Source: Croceibacterium_A sp035555595
GTDB lineage: Bacteria > Pseudomonadota > Alphaproteobacteria > Sphingomonadales > Sphingomonadaceae
Assembly: GCA_035555595.1 (NCBI GenBank)
Contig: DATMGK010000034.1
Coordinates: 1-21,129, forward strand
DNA: 21,129 nt
Reading direction: 5' to 3'
Shown here: piece after piece, positions 1 through 7,579 of the stretch
Numbering within the stretch: position 1 is the first letter of the stretch
Layout: each line of letters starts with the position of its first letter
Translations under genes and position numbers: made by a program
Notes under the pieces: model-generated
Databases searched by the model: none
Seen by the model: only the letters and a program-made list of their open reading frames with translations
What the model was told of the DNA's origin: nothing

Positions 1-301
<301 letters not shown>

Positions 302-533
302 GTGTCACACACCTGTTTAGCACGATCCGAAGATCGCAGACCAAACAAGCATGAGCTTCAAGGAGCCGATACCTGCACTGTCAAACGTAATGGATACGAA
401 TGAACATGCATCATCATACACGGACGTGAACCCGTGCAGATGTGGCGTCGGCATAAGTAGACCGGTTACCGGAGCCTTGAGCTCCCCGGACCGGGCGCCG
501 TCGCCCACATGTCCCTTCATCAAAAACCGACAA

Positions 534-545
534 TGTCAAAGAGCC
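534..545 (-). promoter_or_regulatory. rRNA antitermination boxA
   Basis: The minus strand reads GGCTCTTTGACA. This differs little from the bacterial boxA consensus TGCTCTTTAACA, which loads NusB-NusE and makes rRNA transcription resistant to Rho. It lies about 230 bases before the 16S 5' end, inside the leader, as expected. The sequence match is seen directly; the function is by analogy. Confidence 0.8.
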
Positions 546-561
546 ACCAAACGCAAGAGGC

Positions 562-605
562 GGACAACAATGGCTCCCCGATTTTCACCGGGGGACCGGT
601 TGTCC
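562..605 (-). other. Stem-loop in rRNA leader
   Basis: A 7-base perfect arm (562-568 against 599-605) encloses a second 5-base G/C stem (575-579 against 591-595). It lies between the promoter and boxA. It may be a leader fold or processing element; its function is not known. Confidence 0.5.
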
Positions 606-669
606 AATCTATGTTGGCGACCGCTGCGTTGGAGCCGGAAAATCCGGCAGCGCCGCTGCGGTGAGAGGG

Positions 670-698
670 CATATATGGGGGGGGTTGGATTCGGTCAA
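670..698 (-). promoter_or_regulatory. rRNA operon promoter
   Basis: On the minus strand a -35 TTGACC (693-698) and a -10 TATATG (670-675) are separated by exactly 17 bases, the optimal sigma-70 spacing. The sequence upstream of -35 is A/T-rich (700-760), resembling an UP element. Transcription should start near 663 and run into the boxA-containing leader. The spacer contains eight C residues in a row (677-684 on the plus strand read as G). Confidence 0.82.
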
Positions 699-799
699 CA
701 GGCTTTTTGCACTTTTGTTGCGATTTCAAGAAAATCACATAAAAACAGTTACATAAAAGGGTGGCGAGGCCTCTCGCGGCCGAGACGGGGCACGAATCA

Positions 800-834
800 G
801 GGCCGAATCCACCCCGGAACCGGATTCGCAGCCC
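800..834. other. Inverted repeat between rRNA promoter and protease gene
   Basis: Arms 804-810 and 822-828 are perfect 7-base complements (CGAATCC/GGATTCG), extended by GGGC (800-803) against GCCC (831-834) across a 2-base bulge. It lies in the divergent intergenic region. The role is unknown: it could be a regulator site or simply a fold. There is no T-run, so it is not an obvious terminator. Confidence 0.45.
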
Positions 835-968
835 ACTAGGGAGCCGCATTCCTGTTCCTCCGGCCCCTATCTGGCCCATCGGTTCCGCTCCCTCTTGTTT
901 TGTTACCGGCCATACGCGTGGTAAGATGGCGGTGCGCCGCAGGCCCGCCTTTGGCGCGGAGAGCGATC

Positions 969-1949
969 ATGACATGGCAACTGCACATGAGTGGTGCCGC
1001 AATGATCGCCGCGATCGCGGCGGTGCTTCACGCGCCCGCGCCCTCGGCGACCGAGCCGGCACCGCAAACTGCACCCTCCCTGCCGGAACCTGCCGCGTCC
1101 GACAGCCTTCCGCTGGAGGCAGACAGATATCAACGGATGACAGTGCCCGTGACAATAGGAGGCGAAGGCCCCTTTCGTTTCATGATCGACACCGGTGCGC
1201 AGGCCACTGTTCTATCGCGCCAGCTGGCCGATCGGCTGAACCTGTTCGAACGCGATACCGCAATTCTGGTGGGTATGGCCGGGCGCACCACGGTGGAAAC
1301 GACCTCTGTGGTAAACCTGGGGTTTGGCAGCAGGCGCTTTCATATCCAGGCCGCCCCGCTCATCGATGCGTCCTATATAGGAGATGCGGACGGTGTCCTC
1401 GGGACCGACAGCCTTCAATCCCAACGCGTGTTACTGGATTTCATCAAACACCAGATCCTGATCGCCGACGCCGAAGAACTGGGCGGCAACCGTGGTTATG
1501 AGATCATCGTCAAAGCCCGGCGACGGCTCGGCCAGCTCATCATAACGCAGGCCCGATTTGAAGGGCTGGCCGTTTCGGTAATCGTCGATACCGGCGCCCA
1601 GAGTAGCATCGGCAATCTGGCGCTGCTCGAAAAGCTGCGGAACCGCCGTACCCTGGGCCAAAGCACGTTGACGGACATCAACGGGCAACAACTGGCTGGG
1701 CCATCCAAGATCGTGCGCGATCTTTCGGTCGGTCGCCTCAGCCTAAAGAACTTTCCCGTGTTGTTCGCGGATTCGCCGCCATTCCACGCTTTGGGTTTGA
1801 ACGAGAAACCGGCGATAATCCTCGGCATGTCGGAACTCAGGCTGTTCCGCCGGGTCGCCATCGATTTCAGCAGTGGGCTGATTCTCTTCGATCTACCTCG
1901 CGATGTGCGGGGCTTCGATTCCATGCATGGTGGAATCATAGGAAGCTGA
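969..1949 (+). CDS. Secreted retropepsin-like aspartic protease with two DTG motifs
   Basis: The 326-residue protein starts with a hydrophobic signal-like segment (residues about 7-25) followed by a Pro/Ala-rich linker. Two retropepsin-type half-domains follow, each with an active-site motif: IDTGAQ with Asp74 and VDTGAQ with Asp207. Retroviral-type proteases normally carry one DTG per chain and dimerise. Here the two halves in one chain could form a complete active site, as in bacterial two-domain 'aspartyl protease family' proteins. It is probably periplasmic or membrane-anchored; the substrate is unknown. The start at 969 is preferred over the ATG at 900 because GGAGAG lies about 6 bases upstream and the hydrophobic segment then begins near the N terminus. 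The gene is divergent from the rRNA promoter and has no obvious operon partner. Confidence 0.85.
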   Translation: MTWQLHMSGAAMIAAIAAVLHAPAPSATEPAPQTAPSLPEPAASDSLPLEADRYQRMTVPVTIGGEGPFRFMIDTGAQATVLSRQLADRLNLFERDTAILVGMAGRTTVETTSVVNLGFGSRRFHIQAAPLIDASYIGDADGVLGTDSLQSQRVLLDFIKHQILIADAEELGGNRGYEIIVKARRRLGQLIITQARFEGLAVSVIVDTGAQSSIGNLALLEKLRNRRTLGQSTLTDINGQQLAGPSKIVRDLSVGRLSLKNFPVLFADSPPFHALGLNEKPAIILGMSELRLFRRVAIDFSSGLILFDLPRDVRGFDSMHGGIIGS

Positions 1950-2016
1950 AGCACGCTCTGTGCTCTATTAAGGTGTCATTGCCGTTGCCCGGTACGCGCC
2001 CCACATGGGCGGGCGA

Positions 2017-3834
2017 ATGACAGATGAACGCACCCGCCCCCTGATCGAAGACGCCGGCTGGCCGGCCATCCGCCGGTTCCTCCCTTATCTATGGCCCACG
2101 GGCAGACCGGATCTGCGTCGCCGGATCGCGATTGCCGGGTTCTTCGTGCTGATTGCCAAGATCGTCGTGCTGGCCCTGCCCTTCGCCTATGCCGGCGCTG
2201 TGGACGCCATGTCCAAAGATGGCGATCCGGCCGTTTGGGTCGCACTGGCTTTGGTAACAGCTTATGCAGCCGGCCGTTTCGCCACCGTGCTGTTCGACAA
2301 TGTGCGCAACATCGTGTTCGAACGCGTGGGACAGGATGCCGTTCGGCATTTGACGGAAGACGTGTTTGCAAGGCTCCACCGCCTGAGCCTGCGCTTCCAT
2401 CTGTCCCGCCGTACCGGGGAAGTGACCAAGATCGTCGAACGCGGGTCGAAGTCGATCAATTCGATGATCTACTTCCTGTTGTTCAACATTGCCCCGACGG
2501 CGGTGGAGATGGTCGTGGTCGCGGCCATTTTCTACGTCAAGTTCGGGTGGGAGATGGTGGCCGCCACCGCGCTCACCGTTGTCTCTTATATATGGATCAC
2601 GCGCGCGATCACGGAATGGCGCACCAAATTGCGCGCGCAGATGAACGATCTGGACGGGCTGGCGCTAGCCCGCGCGGTCGATTCACTGCTGAATTACGAG
2701 ACGGTGAAATACTTCGGCGCGGAGAAGCGCGAGCAGGAACGCTATGGATCGGCGGCCAGTGCTTACGCCGAAGCCGCCATCAAGAGCGAGAACTCGCTCG
2801 GCCTGCTCAATATCGCGCAAGCCGTGATCATGAACCTGATGATGGGCGGAGCGATGGCCTTCACCGTCTGGGGGTGGAGCCGCGGCAAGCTGAGCGTGGG
2901 CGATCTGGTGCTGATCAACACCTATCTGATGCAGCTCTTCCGCCCGCTCGACATGCTGGGCTGGGTCTATCGCACGATCCGGCAGGGATTGATCGACATG
3001 GCGCAGATGTTTCGCCTGATCGATACGGAAGTGGAAGTGCAGGACGCCCCCGGTGCACCTGCACTGATCATCCGGCGACCCACGGTGGTGTTCGACAATG
3101 TCGTGTTCGGATACGACAAGGATCGCGAGATCCTTCATGGGTTGAGCCTTGAGGTTCCGGCAGGAGCACACGTCGCCATCGTCGGCCCGTCCGGCGCAGG
3201 GAAATCGACCATCGGCCGGCTGCTGTTCCGCTTTTACGATCCGTGGCAGGGCCGCATCCTGATCGACGGGCAGGATATAAGGTGCGTGACGCAGGAAAGC
3301 CTGCGCGCGCAGATCGGCATCGTCCCGCAAGACAGCGTGCTGTTCAACGATACCGTTGGCTATAATATCGGCTATGGCCGTGATGGTGCGAGCGATGAAG
3401 ACATCGCTGCCGCTGCGCGCGACGCGGCGATTCTGCCTTTCATCGATCAATTGCCGCAAGGCTTCGCCACAGAAGTCGGGGAACGCGGGCTCAAGCTGTC
3501 GGGTGGCGAGAAGCAGCGCGTAGCCATTGCCCGCACCTTGCTGAAGAACCCGCCGATCCTGCTGCTGGACGAAGCGACCAGCGCTCTGGATACGCGTACC
3601 GAACAGGACATCCTGCAAACGCTGCATCGGGTTTCGGAACATCGCACCAGCATCGCCATTGCCCACCGCCTTTCCACCGTGGCCGATGCAGACACCATCT
3701 TCGTGCTGGATCATGGGCGCCTCGCCGAAAGCGGTACTCATGGAGACCTGTTGCGGCGCGACGGCCTCTATGCCGAGATGTGGAACCGCCAGTTGGCCGA
3801 CCGGGACGAGGCGCTGGACGAGGCAGCGGAATAA
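2017..3834 (+). CDS. atm1: Atm1-type ABC exporter (ABCB7/HMT1 family)
   Basis: About 605 residues, with an N-terminal six-helix exporter domain and a C-terminal ATPase. The ATPase shows Walker A GPSGAGKST (residues 390-398), the Q-loop in GIVPQDSVLFND, the signature LSGGEKQ, Walker B ILLLDEAT and the H-loop AHRLST. From memory the chain closely matches the Novosphingobium aromaticivorans NaAtm1 transporter, including the NYETVKYFGAE and RPLDMLG blocks. That family exports glutathione conjugates and glutathione-metal complexes across the inner membrane and is related to mitochondrial Atm1 of Fe-S/thiol metabolism. Two in-frame ATGs exist, at 2005 and 2017. Neither has a strong ribosome site, and I chose 2017 because MTDE reads like a natural N terminus. 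The same-strand neighbour is a small cytochrome. Confidence 0.93.
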   Translation: MTDERTRPLIEDAGWPAIRRFLPYLWPTGRPDLRRRIAIAGFFVLIAKIVVLALPFAYAGAVDAMSKDGDPAVWVALALVTAYAAGRFATVLFDNVRNIVFERVGQDAVRHLTEDVFARLHRLSLRFHLSRRTGEVTKIVERGSKSINSMIYFLLFNIAPTAVEMVVVAAIFYVKFGWEMVAATALTVVSYIWITRAITEWRTKLRAQMNDLDGLALARAVDSLLNYETVKYFGAEKREQERYGSAASAYAEAAIKSENSLGLLNIAQAVIMNLMMGGAMAFTVWGWSRGKLSVGDLVLINTYLMQLFRPLDMLGWVYRTIRQGLIDMAQMFRLIDTEVEVQDAPGAPALIIRRPTVVFDNVVFGYDKDREILHGLSLEVPAGAHVAIVGPSGAGKSTIGRLLFRFYDPWQGRILIDGQDIRCVTQESLRAQIGIVPQDSVLFNDTVGYNIGYGRDGASDEDIAAAARDAAILPFIDQLPQGFATEVGERGLKLSGGEKQRVAIARTLLKNPPILLLDEATSALDTRTEQDILQTLHRVSEHRTSIAIAHRLSTVADADTIFVLDHGRLAESGTHGDLLRRDGLYAEMWNRQLADRDEALDEAAE

Positions 3835-3851
3835 AAGCTACCTCAACGCAC

Positions 3852-3893
3852 GGGGGAGCTTTGCGCTCAATCAATGCGGCCTGTGCAGGCCGC
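3852..3893 (+). other. Tandem hairpins between atm1 and cytochrome gene
   Basis: GCGGCCTG (3876-3883) is the exact complement of CAGGCCGC (3886-3893). A smaller GAGC...GCTC stem lies just upstream, near 3855-3868. The larger hairpin ends a few bases before the AGGA ribosome site of the next gene. With no T-run it is not a clear intrinsic terminator. It could limit read-through from atm1 or affect translation of the cytochrome. Confidence 0.5.
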
Positions 3894-3908
3894 GCTCAGG
3901 ATGCTGAA

Positions 3909-4421
3909 ATGACCAGACCCTCGCTTTTCATCGGCGCTGCCGCTCTCGCCTTTTTCGCCGTCAGCGCCACAGCGCAATCCGGATTAGTAGATGTTCGCGC
4001 CGCCATGCAGGACGGGGTGAACCCAGCGATGCTGGCGATCTGGGATGTCAGCAACAGCGCCCTCAATGACGAAGGCGGGATAAATCCCGCTCTGGTCGAC
4101 GATGCGCAGTGGGCCAGCATCGCGGATGCGGCCGATCAGATGGCAGCGGCTGGCGAGAGCATGGCAGCGGCAGAAAGCTTCATCGCCGCCGCACCGGGGA
4201 ATACCGAGGTGGGCGACGGCGAAATCTCGATGGCCGCCGTCCAGCAACACATTGATGCCGATCCCGCCGGGCTGAAACAGATGGCAGCCGCCTTCACGGA
4301 ACATGCCCGGCAGCTGTCGGCTGCGGCGCGGGCGAAGGATGCGGTCTCCGCGGGCGAACTGATCACCGAGATGGATGGAGTCTGTGAATCCTGCCACTCG
4401 CGCTACTGGTATCCAGAATAG
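3909..4421 (+). CDS. Small secreted c-type cytochrome (cytochrome c'-like)
   Basis: The 170-residue protein has a signal peptide (residues 1 to about 22, ending ATAQ) and a single haem-attachment motif CESCH close to the C terminus, followed by SRYWYPE. One C-terminal CxxCH after an Ala-rich, probably helical body is the layout of cytochrome c'/c-556 four-helix-bundle proteins. I infer a periplasmic single-haem protein of that type; no sixth ligand can be assigned with confidence. The start at 3909 has AGGA eight bases upstream. It is 74 bases downstream of the atm1 stop with hairpins between, so co-transcription is possible but not certain. The electron-transfer partner is unknown. Confidence 0.82.
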   Translation: MTRPSLFIGAAALAFFAVSATAQSGLVDVRAAMQDGVNPAMLAIWDVSNSALNDEGGINPALVDDAQWASIADAADQMAAAGESMAAAESFIAAAPGNTEVGDGEISMAAVQQHIDADPAGLKQMAAAFTEHARQLSAAARAKDAVSAGELITEMDGVCESCHSRYWYPE

Positions 4422-4663
4422 GGCAGATCCCGACTCAGTGGGACGAGCGCTGACACCACGCAATTCGCTTCAGCAGAAATATTGGCCCGCGATTGATCTC
4501 GGAAATTTCTCGCAAACGCGAATAACAAATGTTGCATTGCGGTATTCAGGTCCATTCCCAACCCACGGATTTCCGCCGTTCCCGCATGCACCAGGGCCCG
4601 TCGCGCAGCCTAAGCGACTGACCATCAAGGCTCCTGTTGATGCGTCCCAGATCGGAACATGCT

Positions 4664-4690
4664 GGGGATTCCCCTTAAAAGGGACTCCCC
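4664..4690. other. Nested inverted repeat upstream of PEP-CTERM gene
   Basis: GGGGA (4664-4668) pairs with TCCCC (4686-4690), and inside it CCCTT (4672-4676) pairs with AAGGG (4679-4683). It lies about 130 bases before the start codon and 10 bases before a CtrA-like site. It could be an operator for a dimeric regulator, or the end of an upstream transcript. Confidence 0.5.
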
Positions 4691-4699
4691 AAACGCGCG

Positions 4700-4714
4700 T
4701 TAACCTTTCATTAT
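4700..4714 (+). promoter_or_regulatory. Possible CtrA-binding site
   Basis: The sequence is TTAA, seven bases, then TTAT. The alphaproteobacterial cell-cycle regulator CtrA binds TTAA-N7-TTAA, so this has one mismatch in eight informative positions. Such a motif is not rare by chance, but its place in the control region of a surface-protein gene makes it worth listing. Confidence 0.3.
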
Positions 4715-4818
4715 CAGCTTGGAGCAGGGAAGATTCGAATGTCGCCCTGGACGTTCGTGTTCAATTTTCCATGCACATCATTTCGCGCAATTCCGCGCGG
4801 TCGATTGGGGGAAGTAAC

Positions 4819-5514
4819 ATGAGGAAGCATCTTGCTGCCGTAGCGGCACTGTCTGCCCTGGCCCTTCCGGCCGGCGCGAACGCCGCGGCAACCATTACCT
4901 TTCCGAGCACCACTCCGGTACCTGGTCCCGGCGGGGCTCCTGGCCCGGATAACATGTTCTATCCGGAACTCAGCACCATCCTCGGCGCCAATCCGGTTTA
5001 TGCCAGCGTGGGTGCGGCAATCAGTCTGACGGAAGCGCACATCCTGCAGTTCGACTTCATGGGTTCGGAAAGCGGCTATGCCGATACCTTCTCCGCAGCC
5101 GGCATGTCGTACACCGAAGGAACGGCGCACGATCCGGGTGAAAACCATTTCCCCGGCGGCACTCCGCTGTGGTCGGCCTACTTCGCGGCGGGTGACCTTG
5201 CCGGTCTGCTGAACTTCTCGACCTCGGATCCCCTCGGCAGCGCTGCTACCGTTGGTGAGCAGGGCTTCGCGATCTTCCTGCCGAGCCTTTTCGAAAGCGG
5301 CACCAGCCTGCAGAACGGCGATTCGTTCTACATCGGCTATGACGATTACATCACCGGCGACGACAACCATGACGACTTCCTCGTCAAGGTGACCCTGCTT
5401 CCGGCCGTTCCGGAACCGTCGACCTGGCTGCTGATGATCCTCGGCTTCGGTGCGATCGGTTACGGCATGCGTCAGCGCAAGCAGACCGAACGTATCCGTT
5501 TCAACTTCGCCTGA
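4819..5514 (+). CDS. PEP-CTERM (PEPxxW type) sorting-domain surface protein
   Basis: The 231-residue protein has an N-terminal signal peptide (residues 1-23, ending GANA), a Gly/Asp/Ser-rich body with no domain I recognise, and a typical C-terminal sorting tail. The tail is VPEPSTW (PEP at residues 198-200), then a hydrophobic helix LLMILGFGAIGYGM and a basic end RQRK. Such tails are recognised by an exosortase, which cleaves at the motif during export to the surface or matrix. No exosortase or EPS gene is present in the window. The start at 4819 has GGGGAAG upstream. The frame stays open for some 440 bases further 5', but that part does not look like protein. The body has only one Cys-free low-complexity Pro/Gly segment near residues 30-42. 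The tail past the Arg cluster (QTERIRFNFA) is longer than usual. Confidence 0.85.
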   Translation: MRKHLAAVAALSALALPAGANAAATITFPSTTPVPGPGGAPGPDNMFYPELSTILGANPVYASVGAAISLTEAHILQFDFMGSESGYADTFSAAGMSYTEGTAHDPGENHFPGGTPLWSAYFAAGDLAGLLNFSTSDPLGSAATVGEQGFAIFLPSLFESGTSLQNGDSFYIGYDDYITGDDNHDDFLVKVTLLPAVPEPSTWLLMILGFGAIGYGMRQRKQTERIRFNFA

Positions 5515-5540
5515 CACGCTGACAGCGTTTCAACGCATGA

Positions 5541-5577
5541 ACGCCGCCGGTCGCAAGACCGGCGGCGTTTTGCTTTT
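5541..5577 (+). terminator. Intrinsic terminator after PEP-CTERM gene
   Basis: A perfect 12-base G/C stem (5541-5552 with 5557-5568) closed by a GCAA tetraloop is followed by TTTTGCTTTT. It starts 26 bases after the stop codon. The opposite strand lacks a T-run after the stem, so it mainly serves the plus strand. The same hairpin lies about 60 bases beyond the end of hslU on the minus strand and may also help stop that transcript. Confidence 0.93.
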
Positions 5578-5627
5578 CCGAACAGATGCTGGTGAGCAGA
5601 GCGGAAGCGCCCCGCCCGATTATCGCC

Positions 5628-6923
5628 TCAGAGCACATACTTGCTGAGATCGGCATCCTGCGCGAGGTCCGAAAGGCGTTCGCGGACATAAGCGGCATCC
5701 ACCGTCACCGTCTCACCCGCACGATCCTCTGCCTCGAAGCTCACTTCGTCGAGCAGCTTTTCCATCACGGTCTGCAGCCGCCGGGCGCCGATATTCTCGA
5801 CGCTCTCGTTCACCTGCGCCGCGATGCGGGCCACTTCGCGAACGGCATCTGGCGTCACGTCCAGCGTCACCTTCTCTGTCGCGATCAGCGCCTTGTACTG
5901 CTCGACCAGATTGGCCCGTGTGTCTGACAGGATCGCGACGAAATCTTCCTCCGTCAGCGCCTTCAGTTCAACGCGAATCGGCAGGCGACCCTGCAGTTCC
6001 GGCAGCATGTCGCTGGGCTTGGCCAGATGGAACGCGCCAGACGCGATGAAGAGGATGTGATCCGTCTTCATCGGCCCATATTTGGTCGCCACCGTCGTGC
6101 CTTCGATCAGCGGCAGCAGATCGCGCTGCACGCCCTCGCGGCTGACGGAACCACCGCGTACATCACTCACGGCGATCTTGTCGATCTCGTCCAGGAACAC
6201 GATCCCGTTGGTTTCCGCATTGGTCAACGCAACACGGGCCACATCTTCCTGGTCCATGCGCCGTTCGGCTTCCTCGTCGACCAGCTTGTCCCACGCATCG
6301 GGCACCTTGAATTTGCGGCGCTTCAGGGTGTTACGCCCCATCGCCTTGCTCATCATGTCCGACAGGTTGATCATCCCCATGTTGCCGCCGGGAATGTCGA
6401 ACGGCATCTGCGGACTGTCCTCGACTTCGATCTCCACCTCGACATCGTTCATCGTATTTTCAACGATGCGCTGGCGGAAACTCTCGCGCGTGGCCTCGCT
6501 CGCATGCTCGCCGACCAGCGCCTTCAGCAGGCGGTCCATCGCCGCCTTGCTCGCCGCTTCGCGAACGGCCTCGCGCCGGCGGTCCTTCTCCAGCCGGATG
6601 GCCTCTTCGGCCAGATCGCGGGCGATCTGTTCCACATCGCGGCCGACATAGCCGACTTCGGTGAACTTGGTCGCTTCCACCTTCACGAACGGCGCATCGG
6701 CCAGCTTCGCCAGCCGCCGGCTGATCTCGGTCTTGCCGCAGCCGGTCGGGCCGATCATCAGGATATTCTTCGGGGTTACTTCGTCGCGAAGTTCCGGCCC
6801 CAGCCGCTGGCGGCGCCAGCGGTTACGCAGAGCCACCGCCACCGCGCGCTTGGCCTCGGCCTGCCCGATGATGTGTTCATCCAGCGCCCTGACAATGGCT
6901 TTGGGGGTCAGGTTATCGTTCAT
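5628..6923 (-). CDS. hslU: HslU, ATPase subunit of the HslUV protease
   Basis: This 431-residue AAA+ (Clp/Hsp100) unfoldase threads substrates into the HslV chamber. Visible features are Walker A GPTGCGKT (residues 58-65), the pore loop GYVG (91-94), the inserted I-domain with many charged residues (about 105-230), and Walker B FLDEID (243-248). A sensor/arginine-finger region follows, with the short C-terminal tail DLSKYVL that docks into HslV. Length matches the family. A GAGGA ribosome site lies about 6 bases before the ATG. It is 35 bases downstream of hslV in the same operon, so the two subunits are made together in the cytoplasm. No heat-shock promoter was identified by eye. Confidence 0.97.
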   Translation of the reverse strand: MNDNLTPKAIVRALDEHIIGQAEAKRAVAVALRNRWRRQRLGPELRDEVTPKNILMIGPTGCGKTEISRRLAKLADAPFVKVEATKFTEVGYVGRDVEQIARDLAEEAIRLEKDRRREAVREAASKAAMDRLLKALVGEHASEATRESFRQRIVENTMNDVEVEIEVEDSPQMPFDIPGGNMGMINLSDMMSKAMGRNTLKRRKFKVPDAWDKLVDEEAERRMDQEDVARVALTNAETNGIVFLDEIDKIAVSDVRGGSVSREGVQRDLLPLIEGTTVATKYGPMKTDHILFIASGAFHLAKPSDMLPELQGRLPIRVELKALTEEDFVAILSDTRANLVEQYKALIATEKVTLDVTPDAVREVARIAAQVNESVENIGARRLQTVMEKLLDEVSFEAEDRAGETVTVDAAYVRERLSDLAQDADLSKYVL

Positions 6924-6958
6924 GCAAATCCTCGGTTTCCAATCGCGGTCGCGACGGA

Positions 6959-7528
6959 TCAGATGGTTTCGACCGTCACGCGGTCATTGGTGAAGACACA
7001 GATCTCCGCCGCCACGGCCATGGCCTTGCGCGCAATGGCTTCGGCGTCCGCCTCATAGCCGTCGATGGCGCGGGCGGCGGCAAGGGCGTAGTTCCCGCCC
7101 GAACCGATTGCGGTAATGCCGCCCTCAGGCTCCAGCACGTCGCCATTGCCGGTCAGCACCAGCAGCGTGTCCTTGTCGGCCACGATCATCAGCGCTTCCA
7201 GATTGCGCAGGTACTTGTCCGTGCGCCAATCCTTGGCCAGTTCCACCGCCGCGCGCAGCAACTGGCCGGAATACTGTTCCAGCTTCTTTTCCAGCCGTTC
7301 GAACAGGGTGAATGCATCAGCGGTCGCACCGGCGAACCCGGCGATCACCTTGCCGCCTTCACCGATGCGGCGGACCTTGCGGGCATTGGGCTTCATCACG
7401 GTATTACCCATGGAAACCTGCCCATCGCCAGCAATCACGGTCTTTCCGTTCTTGCTGACGCCGATGATGGTGGTGCCGTGCCACGGCAAGCCCCAGGAAT
7501 GGCCGGGGCGGGCCTCTCTCTCGTCCAT
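6959..7528 (-). CDS. hslV: HslV, proteolytic subunit of the HslUV protease
   Basis: This 189-residue N-terminal-nucleophile peptidase forms a proteasome-like double ring with HslU. The block GTTIIGVSKNGKTVIAGDGQ aligns with the start of mature E. coli HslV, so Thr19 would be the catalytic Thr1. Blocks such as VIAGFAGATADAFTLFERLE and AVELAKDWRTDK are family hallmarks. About 18 residues precede the catalytic Thr, compared with a single Met in E. coli, and must be removed for activity. A longer N terminus is usual in alphaproteobacteria. The ribosome site before the ATG at 7528 is weak, and an in-frame TTG 13 codons further in is a less likely alternative. It lies 51 bases after bamE and 35 before hslU. 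Confidence 0.96.
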   Translation of the reverse strand: MDEREARPGHSWGLPWHGTTIIGVSKNGKTVIAGDGQVSMGNTVMKPNARKVRRIGEGGKVIAGFAGATADAFTLFERLEKKLEQYSGQLLRAAVELAKDWRTDKYLRNLEALMIVADKDTLLVLTGNGDVLEPEGGITAIGSGGNYALAAARAIDGYEADAEAIARKAMAVAAEICVFTNDRVTVETI

Positions 7529-7579
7529 GGGCTGGATATGGGACAGCGTGGTCCCGGCTTCAAGCGAGGGTTGGCGGCC

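Larger units (their letters stand above)
302..663 (-). other. rRNA operon leader (transcribed spacer upstream of 16S)
   Basis: This stretch lies between the rRNA promoter and the mature 16S 5' end, so it should be transcribed and removed during maturation. It contains a boxA element and at least two hairpins: 471-475 pairs with 481-485, and 562-568 pairs with 599-605 with an inner 575-579/591-595 stem. No gene with a credible start or protein-like composition is present. The end at 663 is estimated from the -10 position. Confidence 0.75.
4422..4818 (+). promoter_or_regulatory. Long upstream region of the PEP-CTERM gene
   Basis: About 400 bases carry no credible gene. The region is more A/T-rich than its surroundings (for example 4480-4545). 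It contains a nested inverted repeat at 4664-4690, a CtrA-like motif at 4700-4714, and a short CGCGC/GCGCG stem (4784-4788 and 4795-4799) just before the ribosome site. A long regulatory or 5'-untranslated region is the simplest reading. I could not place a convincing -35/-10 pair. Confidence 0.5.

Noticed and set aside
922..927. Possible -10 (TAAGAT) with -35 TTGTTA at 900-905 for the aspartic protease gene
   Set aside because: Both hexamers match the consensus at only four of six positions, with a 16-base spacer. This is too weak to call a promoter.
4375..4818. Open frame continuing 5' of the PEP-CTERM gene
   Set aside because: The signal peptide and GGGGAAG ribosome site at 4819 fix the start. 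The upstream part has no protein-like pattern and overlaps the cytochrome gene.
6027..7058. 343-codon open frame opposite hslU and hslV
   Set aside because: It is the antisense shadow of two clear genes, with His/Arg-rich composition and no start signals.
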